64,000 nucleotides of DNA. Source: JANYCO01 sp031416415. Its GTDB lineage: Bacteria; Bacteroidota; Bacteroidia; Cytophagales; Cytophagaceae. The notes beneath the pieces were generated by a model. It did not search any database. It had not been told where the DNA came from and was given only the letters and a program-made list of their open reading frames with translations. Positions 41,964 through 50,306 of this stretch are shown here, one piece after another (the stretch's first letter is position 1; every line of letters starts with the position of its first letter). Location of the stretch: NCBI GenBank assembly GCA_031416415.1, contig JANOTP010000235.1, forward strand, positions 1 to 64,000, given 5' to 3'. Both the position numbers and the translations under genes were made by a program.

Positions 41964-42500
41964 ATGAGTAGCCCATTAATTTCACAAACTGAATCGGCAT
42001 TCTTTCAACTTACAAATGCGATTAATCAACTTGAACATTCTGATTATAAAAAAACACTCGATACGCTTACAGGTTCTACTATTGGGCAGCATGTAAGACA
42101 TATAATAGAATTTTATCAATGTCTTATGAATGGATACAACACTACTATTGTAAATTATGACAATAGGGGACGTGATAAAATGATAGAAGAAAGTCGAGAA
42201 TTTGCCCTCCAGTGTATCAATAAAATTTTATTTGACATAAAAAACTTGTCATTAAAAAAAGAAATAACATTAGAAATTTTTTATGAAAATGAAAATGAAC
42301 CACTACGATTGTCAACTACAGTGGAAAGAGAATTAGTTTACAACATTGAACATGCCATTCACCATATGGCACTAATAAAAATTGGTATAAAAGAGATCAA
42401 CGAAAAAATAATACTTCCTTCTGAATTTGGAGTGGCAGTATCTACCATTAGATATCAACAACAAAATCATGTGCACAGTCACCTACTTGCCAACAAATAA
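41964..42500 (+). CDS. DinB-like metal-binding protein
   Basis: A 178-residue four-helix-bundle protein. The likely metal-binding histidines are in I-G-Q-H-V-R-H-I-I-E and in N-I-E-H-A-I-H-H-M-A-L-I-K-I-G, the pattern of DinB/YfiT proteins. In Gram-positive bacteria these are thiol-dependent S-transferases; here the substrate is unknown. It begins 3 nt after the YceI stop and overlaps the next gene by 32 nt. Confidence 0.85.
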   Translation: MSSPLISQTESAFFQLTNAINQLEHSDYKKTLDTLTGSTIGQHVRHIIEFYQCLMNGYNTTIVNYDNRGRDKMIEESREFALQCINKILFDIKNLSLKKEITLEIFYENENEPLRLSTTVERELVYNIEHAIHHMALIKIGIKEINEKIILPSEFGVAVSTIRYQQQNHVHSHLLANK

Positions 42501-43173
42501 AGGAGATTATATATTAACTTCAAGTAGGGATGAAAAAATCATACGTCCAGCGGCTTTGGAGCCTATGGAATACCTTATAGAAAACAGAAAGATAATATTT
42601 CCTAAAGACCCTGCTGCTAATGGTACTTGGATAGCCTATTCTGAAAACAGAGTAGCTTGCTTGCTCAACGGTGGTTTTGAAAAACATGTTTCTACACCTC
42701 CTTATAAAAAAAGTAGAGGATTAGTTTTGCTCGACTCTTTTTCCTACTCTTCTGCACCCTTATTTGCTGAAAAATATGATTTTAGCAGAATAGAACCTTT
42801 TACATTACTACTGATTGAAAATACTACCTTATACGAAATTCGTTGGAGTGGCAATCATATATATATAGTGAAATATGCCTCAGACCAGCCTGCAATATGG
42901 TCTTCGGTTACGCTGTATACTGACGAGATAATTTCCAAAAGAAAACAATGGTTTCAACAATGGCTTTCTAAAAATCATTTTTATACTACTGACCTAGCTA
43001 GAACTTTTCATTTAAAAGCTGGTGACGGCGATAAAGAAAATGATATCCTTATGAACCGTAATAATTCTATAAAAACGGTAAGTATTACAACTATAGAAAA
43101 AATAAGTTCTAACATTGAAATGATTCACCAGAACCTACTTAATGTAGCCGCTTCGAATAACAATAAGGTATAA
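42469..43173 (+). CDS. NRDE family (TANGO2-like) protein
   Basis: The start is set at ATG 42469 because M-C-T-V-T-Y-L-P is the canonical beginning of the family, with the catalytic-type Cys at position 2 after Met removal. The N-R-D-E element reads S-R-D-E here (L-T-S-S-R-D-E). The product is 234 residues. P-K-D-P-A-A-N-G-T-W-I-A and V-A-C-L-L-N-G-G follow as expected. Eukaryotic TANGO2 is implicated in haem and lipid handling. The start lies inside the end of the DinB-like gene, so the two are co-translated. Confidence 0.85.
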   Translation: MCTVTYLPTNKGDYILTSSRDEKIIRPAALEPMEYLIENRKIIFPKDPAANGTWIAYSENRVACLLNGGFEKHVSTPPYKKSRGLVLLDSFSYSSAPLFAEKYDFSRIEPFTLLLIENTTLYEIRWSGNHIYIVKYASDQPAIWSSVTLYTDEIISKRKQWFQQWLSKNHFYTTDLARTFHLKAGDGDKENDILMNRNNSIKTVSITTIEKISSNIEMIHQNLLNVAASNNNKV

Positions 43174-43242
43174 AATTTTATTTTTAGCTCAATAATACAA
43201 CCAAGACTTTTGGGTAAGCATAAATTTTAGTATTTTAGTACA

Positions 43243-44343
43243 ATGAAATTATTGCTGGCAATAGGATTTACGTTTCTTCCATTCTGTTTATTTTCAGCTC
43301 CTGGCGATTCCATTAAAACAACACATCTTGATTCATATAAACCCAGAATAAAAATTTTACCAAATGGATATTATAGACCAGAAACAAGAATTGCTGTTGG
43401 AAGCTTTGTTCTATTGACTTTTAAGACAAATAGAATAGACACTCTACTACGACCATCATTTATAAAATCTACGCTAGTGGTTACTCAAAATAAACAATTA
43501 GCGATAGAAAATGATTGGATTATATTTTTTAAAAAAGAAAACATAACTTTTTATGGGGGATTTGACTTTATGAAATTTCCAGAAAATTTTTATGGAATTG
43601 GAAATTTTACACTAAAAGACAGCGTAAAAAATTATGAGTTAGATAGAATATCACTTAATTCTCTAGTTCTAAAAAAAATAAAGGGCTATTATTTTGGAGG
43701 ACTTAATTTTGATGCTCAATATCTATATAGTAATAAACAGAACAAAGGCTTGTCTAAATTCCCTTTATACGCAGATGTAAATGGAGCAAGTGGTTATTTT
43801 GTAAATGGATTTGGTCCTACCTTTCTATTTGACTCGCGTGATAATGGGCTAATTTCACATAAAGGTTGGTACAACGAGGCAAGTATAAATTTTCACGGAA
43901 AGGCAACCTTTAGCCAATTCGATTTTACTAACATCACTGTAAACTCTAGGAAATTTATTCCAGTACGTAAAACAAGTATCTGGGCAAGCGAAATTTATTT
44001 GAATTTCAATATCGGAGATTTACCTTTTCGCTCTAATCCAGCTATTGGGGGAGCTCGATTTTTAAGAGGTTATTATACAGGAAGATTTCGAGATAAAAAT
44101 TTAATATTTTATCAAACTGAAATAAGAATTCCTATCTATTGGAAATTTGGCATTGTAGCCTTTGCGGGAATGGGACAAGTAGCTCCAGATATAAAAAGTT
44201 TCTCTTTTGAAGGAATGAAATATACAGCTGGGGGTGGTATTCGTTTTTTATTATCAAAAAAAGAAAATGCAAATATTAGATTAGATTATGGATTTACAAA
44301 AGAAGGCGGTGGCTTTTATATGATTTTTGGGGAGTCTTTTTAA
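43243..44343 (+). CDS. Omp85-like outer-membrane beta-barrel (surface antigen) without POTRA domains
   Basis: 366 residues with a signal peptide (L-L-L-A-I-G-F-T-F-L-P-F) and a beta-barrel of the bacterial surface antigen type. The lid-loop motif R-F-L-R-G-Y-Y-T-G-R-F near 269 and the closing strand ending G-E-S-F are typical of Omp85/TpsB relatives. No POTRA repeats precede the barrel, so it is probably a patatin-family or stand-alone relative rather than BamA. It ends convergently, sharing bases with the stop of the small gene at 44340. Confidence 0.82.
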   Translation: MKLLLAIGFTFLPFCLFSAPGDSIKTTHLDSYKPRIKILPNGYYRPETRIAVGSFVLLTFKTNRIDTLLRPSFIKSTLVVTQNKQLAIENDWIIFFKKENITFYGGFDFMKFPENFYGIGNFTLKDSVKNYELDRISLNSLVLKKIKGYYFGGLNFDAQYLYSNKQNKGLSKFPLYADVNGASGYFVNGFGPTFLFDSRDNGLISHKGWYNEASINFHGKATFSQFDFTNITVNSRKFIPVRKTSIWASEIYLNFNIGDLPFRSNPAIGGARFLRGYYTGRFRDKNLIFYQTEIRIPIYWKFGIVAFAGMGQVAPDIKSFSFEGMKYTAGGGIRFLLSKKENANIRLDYGFTKEGGGFYMIFGESF

Positions 44344-44585
44344 TTTAGTCTCGAAAAATTCAGATCTACTAATTCTAACATTCTTTTTCTCTTCAAAATA
44401 TTCAAATAGACAACAGTCACAACTGATTTTTTACGAAAACGAAACGCGGAAAGAGCTCTGTTTTTAGAAGATTTGATTTTTTCATTTTTTAAATCTACAC
44501 TAGATTCTAATAATAAATCATTTTCCCTAGATCTAAAAGTTTGCCTGCCATCAATTGAAAAAACTTCCATATACATATCCCTCAT
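44340..44585 (-). CDS. Small hypothetical protein (81 aa), uncertain
   Basis: 81 residues, basic, no signal peptide, with a regular alternation of beta-like strands (M-E-V-F-S-I-D-G-R-Q-T-F-R-S-R, V-V-T-V-V-Y-L-N-I-L). It has an ATG and a TAA that overlaps the opposing gene's stop. I cannot match it to a family. The basic composition and strand pattern could suit a small nucleic-acid-binding protein, but it may be a chance frame. Confidence 0.4.
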   Translation of the reverse strand: MRDMYMEVFSIDGRQTFRSRENDLLLESSVDLKNEKIKSSKNRALSAFRFRKKSVVTVVYLNILKRKRMLELVDLNFSRLN

Positions 44586-44913
44586 CTGTTTAAGTAATGG
44601 ATATAACGAGACCCTTTCTTGAAGGTTGCCGTATTAAATTATCGTAAAATTTTATTATGTAAGAAAATAATCCTTCCTAACTATTAGATCAATTTAAGTT
44701 TACTAACTACCTTAAATAGTACATGGATCTATTTAAGGTAGATCAAAAAATTTCTAAGTTCTATAATTATAAAATTGCTTGTGCCTGTTTTTTAGATCCT
44801 TATAATAACAACTACTATTTACAATTAACTTGTTTAAACATCAATTGAAGAAAATAAACACATGCAAGAAAAAACTGAATTTTAAACAACGTATGAGTTC
44901 TAATACTAAATTA
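44586..44913. other. 328-nt intergenic region before the polA 3' end
   Basis: AT-rich, with one clear inverted repeat at 44707-44741. I see no convincing open frame on either strand and no tRNA-like structure. It probably contains the promoter of the small gene at 44340-44585 and the 3' untranslated region of polA. Confidence 0.55.
44707..44741. repeat. Inverted repeat downstream of polA
   Basis: 13-bp perfect arms CTACCTTAAATAG/CTATTTAAGGTAG with a 9-nt loop. Neither side has a good T run, so it may be an mRNA 3'-end hairpin for polA or an operator rather than an intrinsic terminator. Confidence 0.65.
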
Positions 44914-47754
44914 TTAATGGGCTTCTAGCCAATTTTCTCCAACTCCAACTCCAATTTCCATAGGAACACCCATATCGATAGCTTCTTTCATAAACTCCGA
45001 AATTTTGGTTTTCATTATTTCTAGTTCACTTACATGAACATCAAAAACTAACTCATCATGTACTTGCATAACCATCTGAGATTTTAAATTTTCTTTTTTC
45101 ATCCATTGATGAATATTTATCATCGCAACCTTAATCATATCTGCAGCACTTCCTTGAATAGGCGCATTAATAGCATTTCGTTCTGCATAGCCTCTCAACG
45201 TAGCATTCCCTGAATTTATATCCGCCATATATCGTTTCCTTCCTAAAATAGTTTCTACATAGCCCAACTCTCTAGCATTGTTTACGACTTGATCCATATA
45301 AATTTTTATTGCTGGGAACTGAGCAAAGTAAGAATCTATAATTTCAGCCGCTTCTTTTCGAGGAATATCTAACCGTTGTGAAAGTCCAAAAGCAGAAATC
45401 CCGTAGATGATCCCAAAGTTTACCATCTTAGCTTTTCTTCTCATATCAGAAGTAACTTCATCAAGACTCACACTGAATACTTTACTCGCTGTAGTGGAGT
45501 GAATATCAATTCCGTTTTTAAACGAATTAATCATATTTTCTTCCTTGCTAAAAGCCGCCATAATACGGAGCTCAATCTGAGAATAATCGGCAGAAAGTAT
45601 TAAATGATTTTCGTCCTTACGTACAAATGCTTTCCTAATTTCTTTTCCTCTATCGGTTCGAATCGGAATATTTTGCAAATTAGGATTGGTAGAACTTAGT
45701 CGTCCCGTAGCAGCTACCGCTTGATTATAGGAAGTATGAACACGTTGATCTTTTTTACTAATTAATGCAGGAAGTGCATCAACATACGTAGATTTTAATT
45801 TTTGCAATTCACGATAATCCAAAATATCGTTGGCGATTTTGTGTTCATAAGCCAACTTACTTAATATTTCTTCGCCTGTAGCATATTGACCTGTTTTGGT
45901 TTTTTTTGCTTTAGGATCTAACTTTAATTTTTCAAAAAGGACATCCCCCAATTGTTTAGGAGACGCAATATTAAAATGAACGCCTGCTTGTTCGTATATT
46001 TTCTTTTCTGCTATTAAAATTTCTTTTGCTAATTCCGCTGAAAAATCTTTTAACGCTTCTGTATCAATTTTCACACCTGCATATTCCATATCTGCAAGCA
46101 CTTCAATAAGTGGATTCTCTACTTCTTCAAAAAGTTTTTCTAGATTGTTTTCTTTAAGAATTGGGGCAAAAATAGTTTTTAACTTGTACGTTACATCTGC
46201 ATCTTCGGCAGCATATTCTGAAATTTTTTCTATCGCCACGTTACGCATGCTTCCTTGATTCCCACTCTTTTTTCCTATAAGCCCTTCGATAGAAACAGGT
46301 GAATAATTTAAATAACTTTCTGCAAGAATATCCATACCATGACGCTTGTCTGGCTCTATCAGATAATGGGCCAACATGGTGTCAAAAATTTTACCTTTTA
46401 CTTTAATGTCATAATTTTTTAGAACTAAAATATCGTATTTAAGATTTTGGCCAATCTTTGTTATAGAATCATTTTCGAGTACTACCTTAAATTCATTTAT
46501 TAAACTTTGTGCCTCTATCCTATCTTCAGGCACTGGAACGTAATACGCTTCTCCTTTAAAATAAGAAAAAGCTAATCCTACTAACTCCGCTTCTACCGCA
46601 ATTAAACTTGTAGTTTCAGTATCAAAACAAAATTCTGATTGCTCCAATAAATAGCCAATCAAGTCTTGTCGTAATTCTGGTGTATCAATGGTATGATAGT
46701 CGTGAGAAACAGTGTGAATCGTTTCATAATTTTTAGGCGCAATCAATTCTTCCTCATCACTCTCTTCTGTAGTAGTTGTAGGAGCACCTCCAAACATAGA
46801 CATTTGGGATTGATCAACTTTTTTAATTGATTTAGTCGCCAACTTTGGAGTCGTAGTTGTAGTCTCCTCAGCATACTCTTCTCCAATGATCCGTTTTTTC
46901 ATGTTTCGAAATTCCAGTTCATCAAAAAGCGCAGAAAGTTTTTCTTTATCAGGACCATCGTAATGAAGATCTTCGTCCGTAAAGGTAATAGGGACATCGC
47001 AGTGAATGGTGGCTAATTCTTTTGACATCAAACCCTGTTGTGCAAAATTGATAACATTTTCTTTTTGTTTGCCTTTCAGTTTATCGGCATTAGCAATAAG
47101 ATTTTCTACAGTGCCAAATTCTGCAATTAACTTTTGGGCCGTCTTTTCTCCAATTCCTGGAATGCCAGGAATGTTATCGACACTATCTCCCATCAAACCA
47201 AGTATATCAATTACTTGATCGACTCTCTCTACTCCAAATCTTTCTAATACTCTTGCGGTATCAATTACCTCATGTCCATTGCCCATGTAGGCTGGTTTGA
47301 AAACAAAAACATTTTCAGTGACTAGTTGGCAATAATCTTTGTCCATAGTCATCAAATAAACTTGGTAGCCATTTGCTGCTGCTCTTTTTGCTATTGTACC
47401 AGCCACATCATCTGCTTCAAAGCCTGGAATTTCTAGAACAGGAATATTAAAACATTTTAATAATTTTTTTACTAATGGAATCGCCAACGTGATATCCTCA
47501 GGTTGTTCCTGACGATTGGCTTTATATGCTTCGAAACTTTCATGACGAAAAGTAGGTTCTGGTGTATCAAAAGCTACTGCTAAATGGGTAGGCTTTTCTT
47601 TGGAAATGACTTCCCAGAGCGTATTTGTAAAACCAAATACGGCAGAAGTATTTAAGCCAGCAGAAGTGATACGTGGATTTTTACTAAATGCAAAATGTGC
47701 TCTGTATATAAGCGCCATAGCATCTAATACGAAAAGTTTTTTAGGGGTCGTCAT
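44914..47754 (-). CDS. polA: DNA polymerase I
   Basis: A 946-residue replication and repair polymerase. The 5'-3' flap nuclease domain covers about 1-290 (G-F-E-A-D-D-V-A-G-T, M-G-D-S-V-D-N-I-P-G-I-P-G-I-G). A linker follows. The 3'-5' exonuclease domain (about 360-540) is intact, with F-D-T-E-T, N-L-K-Y-D and Y-A-A-E-D-A-D-V-T, so proofreading is expected. The polymerase domain ends with S-A-D-Y-S-Q-I-E-L-R, R-R-K-A-K-M-V-N-F-G-I-I-Y-G and V-H-D-E-L-V-F-D-V. All core motifs are present. Confidence 0.97.
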   Translation of the reverse strand: MTTPKKLFVLDAMALIYRAHFAFSKNPRITSAGLNTSAVFGFTNTLWEVISKEKPTHLAVAFDTPEPTFRHESFEAYKANRQEQPEDITLAIPLVKKLLKCFNIPVLEIPGFEADDVAGTIAKRAAANGYQVYLMTMDKDYCQLVTENVFVFKPAYMGNGHEVIDTARVLERFGVERVDQVIDILGLMGDSVDNIPGIPGIGEKTAQKLIAEFGTVENLIANADKLKGKQKENVINFAQQGLMSKELATIHCDVPITFTDEDLHYDGPDKEKLSALFDELEFRNMKKRIIGEEYAEETTTTTPKLATKSIKKVDQSQMSMFGGAPTTTTEESDEEELIAPKNYETIHTVSHDYHTIDTPELRQDLIGYLLEQSEFCFDTETTSLIAVEAELVGLAFSYFKGEAYYVPVPEDRIEAQSLINEFKVVLENDSITKIGQNLKYDILVLKNYDIKVKGKIFDTMLAHYLIEPDKRHGMDILAESYLNYSPVSIEGLIGKKSGNQGSMRNVAIEKISEYAAEDADVTYKLKTIFAPILKENNLEKLFEEVENPLIEVLADMEYAGVKIDTEALKDFSAELAKEILIAEKKIYEQAGVHFNIASPKQLGDVLFEKLKLDPKAKKTKTGQYATGEEILSKLAYEHKIANDILDYRELQKLKSTYVDALPALISKKDQRVHTSYNQAVAATGRLSSTNPNLQNIPIRTDRGKEIRKAFVRKDENHLILSADYSQIELRIMAAFSKEENMINSFKNGIDIHSTTASKVFSVSLDEVTSDMRRKAKMVNFGIIYGISAFGLSQRLDIPRKEAAEIIDSYFAQFPAIKIYMDQVVNNARELGYVETILGRKRYMADINSGNATLRGYAERNAINAPIQGSAADMIKVAMINIHQWMKKENLKSQMVMQVHDELVFDVHVSELEIMKTKISEFMKEAIDMGVPMEIGVGVGENWLEAH

Positions 47755-47876
47755 GGGTTAAAGATAAGGATTTTTGTGGAATGATTCGAGCAGAGATAAG
47801 ACCTTGGGGAGAATTCATGCATTTTTTGTTTTGGCTTAAATTTTAGTTATTTTTATGTAGAGCTAACTTTAGAACT

Positions 47877-48011
47877 ATGAATCCTGACAATCAAGAGCTA
47901 CCAAAACAATTAAACATTTACGAAAAACGTTTTTTGTTGCTTATGAAAATGGTAAAAATTGACCAAATGCTTAAATCTGCGGTCATTACTCATAAAAAAA
48001 TGCCTGAATAA
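47877..48011 (+). CDS. Small ORF (44 aa) upstream of the nucleotidyltransferase gene
   Basis: ATG 47877 to TAA 48011, encoding 44 residues: a polar N-terminus (M-N-P-D-N-Q-E-L-P-K-Q-L-N-I-Y-E-K-R-F), then an amphipathic helix (L-L-L-M-K-M-V-K-I-D-Q-M-L-K-S) and a basic end. The stop is 2 nt before the start of the nucleotidyltransferase gene, a spacing typical of paired cassettes. It has no recognised domain. I propose it as the partner of the downstream protein, possibly an antitoxin or regulator. Confidence 0.6.
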   Translation: MNPDNQELPKQLNIYEKRFLLLMKMVKIDQMLKSAVITHKKMPE

Positions 48012-48013
48012 GT

Positions 48014-48487
48014 ATGGATATTTTTGACGAAGAAATTTTAACATTATGGCAATCATTTTCAAAAAATAATTTTGAATACCTATTGGTTGGTGGCTTTGCA
48101 ACAAATCTCCATGGCTTTAGCAGAACTACAGCAGATTTAGACATTTGGATTAAGGACAGCATTGAAAACAGAAAAAAATTAAACCAATCGCTAATTGACT
48201 TTGGGTACGGAGAAATACCTAACATAGAAAAAATAGACTTTATCCCTGGCTGGACATCTTTCAAACTTACCTCTGGATTAGAATTAGATATCATGACTTC
48301 ATTAAAAGGATTTCCTCAGGAAAGATTTGAAGAATGTATAAATTATGCAAGCACAGCAACTATTTTTAAATTAGAAATAAAATTTTTACATATCAATCAT
48401 TTAATCGAAGCTAAAAAAGCAACGTTACGAAATAAAGACATCATAGACATAGAAGAGTTGGAAAAAATTAAATTAAAAAATCAATAA
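48014..48487 (+). CDS. Nucleotidyltransferase-fold protein (MNT/DUF6036-like)
   Basis: A 157-residue Pol-beta-type nucleotidyltransferase domain. The signature is complete: L-V-G-G-F-A-T-N-L-H-G near residue 25, the metal pair A-D-L-D-I-W near 42-45, and the third acid in E-L-D-I-M-T near 92. Length and motif spacing match small stand-alone NTases that often act as one half of toxin-antitoxin pairs or as AMP-transferring modifiers. The upstream 44-aa gene is the only possible partner. It is flanked by polA and nth, both on the minus strand. Confidence 0.82.
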   Translation: MDIFDEEILTLWQSFSKNNFEYLLVGGFATNLHGFSRTTADLDIWIKDSIENRKKLNQSLIDFGYGEIPNIEKIDFIPGWTSFKLTSGLELDIMTSLKGFPQERFEECINYASTATIFKLEIKFLHINHLIEAKKATLRNKDIIDIEELEKIKLKNQ

Positions 48488-48489
48488 TT

Positions 48490-49134
48490 CTATTTTATAT
48501 TCTTCCCAAAATACCAGCAAAAATCCTTAAGCGGACATTCTCCACATTTTGGTGTTCTTGCAACACAGATATAACGTCCATGCAAAATTAGCCAATGGTG
48601 GGCCACATGTACATATTCGCTAGGAATATATTTCATCAATTGTTTTTCGACTTCAAGAGGAGTATTAGCTGTTTGTGTTACTAGACCCAATCTTCTAGAA
48701 ACTCTGAAGACATGCGTATCTACAGCCATTGCTGGTTGATTGAAAATTACTGAACTAATTACATTTGCCGTTTTTCTACCTACACCAGGCATCTTCTGTA
48801 AATCTTCTACATCGCCTGGCACTTCCCCTTTAAATTCATTTGTAAGTATTAGAGCCATTCCGACAAGGTGCTTGGCTTTGTTATTAGGAAAAGATATGCT
48901 TCTAATGTAATCGAAGACTTCTTCGGAAGAAGCTTTTGCAAGATCGTAAGGAGTGGGGAAACGATGAAACAATGCGGGTGTAGTGAGGTTTACTCTTTTA
49001 TCCGTGCATTGAGCGCTTAAAATAACGGCTACTAATAATTCATAAGGGTTTGAATAATGAAGTTCTGTCTGAGCGTCTGGTGCATGCTCTTTAAAATAAT
49101 TGATGAATTTTTCGAACCGTTCTTTTTTCTGCAT
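48490..49134 (-). CDS. nth: Endonuclease III
   Basis: The start is set at ATG 49134 (an upstream in-frame GTG would add a hydrophobic, unlikely extension), giving 214 residues. This is a DNA glycosylase/AP lyase for oxidised pyrimidines: the helix-hairpin-helix L-Q-K-M-P-G-V-G-R-K-T-A-N-V carries the catalytic Lys, M-A-V-D-T-H-V-F-R-V carries the catalytic Asp, and the C-terminal C-x6-C-x2-C-x5-C (C-V-A-R-T-P-K-C-G-E-C) ligates a [4Fe-4S] cluster. It ends in TAG and meets the nucleotidyltransferase gene tail-to-tail with a 2-nt gap. Confidence 0.96.
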   Translation of the reverse strand: MQKKERFEKFINYFKEHAPDAQTELHYSNPYELLVAVILSAQCTDKRVNLTTPALFHRFPTPYDLAKASSEEVFDYIRSISFPNNKAKHLVGMALILTNEFKGEVPGDVEDLQKMPGVGRKTANVISSVIFNQPAMAVDTHVFRVSRRLGLVTQTANTPLEVEKQLMKYIPSEYVHVAHHWLILHGRYICVARTPKCGECPLKDFCWYFGKNIK

Positions 49135-49174
49135 ATTATCATTCTTCAAAGAGTAAATAAGCAAGAAAAAAACA

Positions 49175-49233
49175 AAAAGCACAACATAAATATTACAACA
49201 GATAGTGTTGCCTAATAGTTATGTTGTGCTTTT
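49175..49233 (-). terminator. Terminator of the sigma factor operon
   Basis: A 15-bp perfect stem AAAAGCACAACATAA/TTATGTTGTGCTTTT around a 29-nt loop that itself contains a short CAAC/GTTG pairing. On the minus strand it is followed by TTGTTTTTTTCTTGC. It lies 11 nt beyond the end of the small partner gene. Confidence 0.82.
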
Positions 49234-49243
49234 AAAAATAATT

Positions 49244-49474
49244 CTAATGACTTCTCATAAAAGAAGCCGAATACTTTAAAATAGCATCGATACTTTTTTG
49301 CCTTGGTTGAAAAGACAATTCATCTAATGAATTTTTAATGTCTTCAAATTCGTCTCTTTCTTCTGAAAGTACAGCATTGATCAAACATTCTGTTTGGAAA
49401 TCCTTTTGCGTAGTTTCGCTGGTTTCTTTGTATACATTAAGGATTATTTCATTCGGGGTAGTAGTTGTTATCAT
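49244..49474 (-). CDS. Small acidic partner of the ECF sigma factor, unknown function
   Basis: 76 residues, soluble and acidic (E-E-R-D-E-F-E-D-I), with a conserved-looking C-terminal segment F-Q-P-R-Q-K-S-I-D-A-I-L-K-Y-S. It overlaps the end of the sigma factor gene by 26 nt, so the two are co-translated. It lacks the zinc-binding or membrane elements of usual anti-sigma factors. Small proteins in this position are common in the phylum and may act as regulators of the sigma factor, which is inference. Confidence 0.72.
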   Translation of the reverse strand: MITTTTPNEIILNVYKETSETTQKDFQTECLINAVLSEERDEFEDIKNSLDELSFQPRQKSIDAILKYSASFMRSH

Positions 49475-50048
49475 AGGCTATAGACTCATTTTGTAATTGT
49501 TTCCTTAGATTAATAAGGGCGTAGCGCATTCTGCCAAGGGCGGTATTTATGCTTACTCCTGTTTCTTCAGCAATCTCTTGAAAACTCATATCGGCGTAAT
49601 GTCTCATCATTACTACTTCCCTTTGAGTTTCTGGGAGCGCTTGGATTGTTTTTCTAAGTAACGCATGAGTATCGTCTTTTATTTTAACGGACTCGATAGA
49701 TTCTTCTGAAAAATTCATAGAATTAAATACCATTGGCACCTCATCGATATCTGAGTGAGGATGTCTTTTGTCTTTCCTAAAGCTATCAATAGCCATATTT
49801 CGGGCAATTCGGCATACCCATTGCAAAAATTTACCTTCGTTGTTGTATTCGCCTGCTTTTAGCTTACGAATAACTTTACAGAAAGTATCTTGCAAAAGAT
49901 CTTCCGCATGGTCACGGTCTTTTACTATTAGGAAAATAGTGGTTAAAATTTTGGCTTTATGCCTTTTCACAAGAATAGCGAAAGCATTTTCGCTGCCTTT
50001 AACATACTGCGTTACCAATTCGGCATCGCTCATTTTGTTAATCATCAT
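49449..50048 (-). CDS. ECF-type RNA polymerase sigma factor
   Basis: A 199-residue sigma-70 family protein of the extracytoplasmic-function class. Region 2 contains L-L-Q-D-T-F-C-K-V-I-R-K near 50-61 and L-Q-W-V-C-R-I-A-R-N-M-A-I-D near 80-93. Region 4 contains L-P-E-T-Q-R-E-V-V-M-M-R and F-Q-E-I-A-E-E-T-G-V-S-I-N-T-A-L-G-R-M near 150-170, the recognition helix. It is the only gene in the window whose stop is TGA by my reading, and that stop lies inside the following gene. Confidence 0.95.
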   Translation of the reverse strand: MMINKMSDAELVTQYVKGSENAFAILVKRHKAKILTTIFLIVKDRDHAEDLLQDTFCKVIRKLKAGEYNNEGKFLQWVCRIARNMAIDSFRKDKRHPHSDIDEVPMVFNSMNFSEESIESVKIKDDTHALLRKTIQALPETQREVVMMRHYADMSFQEIAEETGVSINTALGRMRYALINLRKQLQNESIAYDNNYYPE

Positions 50049-50255
50049 AAGAACTCTAGTTTAGTAACGTAGAGGTTTATCTCATAGGCAGCTCTTTAGG
50101 CGTTTAAATTTTTATAAATATACTTGAAAACACTAAATTAATAACAAAATATCGCTTTTGCAATATTTTATATCTCTATTATACTATAATATAGTAATTA
50201 AGGTTACAGGAATTAATGTTTTTTTCTACTAAAAGGTAACCTATACCATAATTAA

Positions 50256-50298
50256 TATAGTTGATTTAGAAAAGGAAGTTTTTTCTAAATCAACTATA
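50256..50298. terminator. Hairpin downstream of zwf
   Basis: An 18-bp perfect stem TATAGTTGATTTAGAAAA/TTTTCTAAATCAACTATA with a 7-nt loop, 9 nt beyond the zwf stop. The better T run (CTTTTTTATT) is on the plus-strand side, so it may act in both directions. Confidence 0.72.
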
Positions 50299-50306
50299 CT
50301 TTTTTA

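Noticed and set aside
48490..49182. A longer nth start at 49182
   Set aside because: That start is GTG and would add a hydrophobic stretch overlapping the terminator of the sigma operon. ATG 49134 matches the usual enzyme length.
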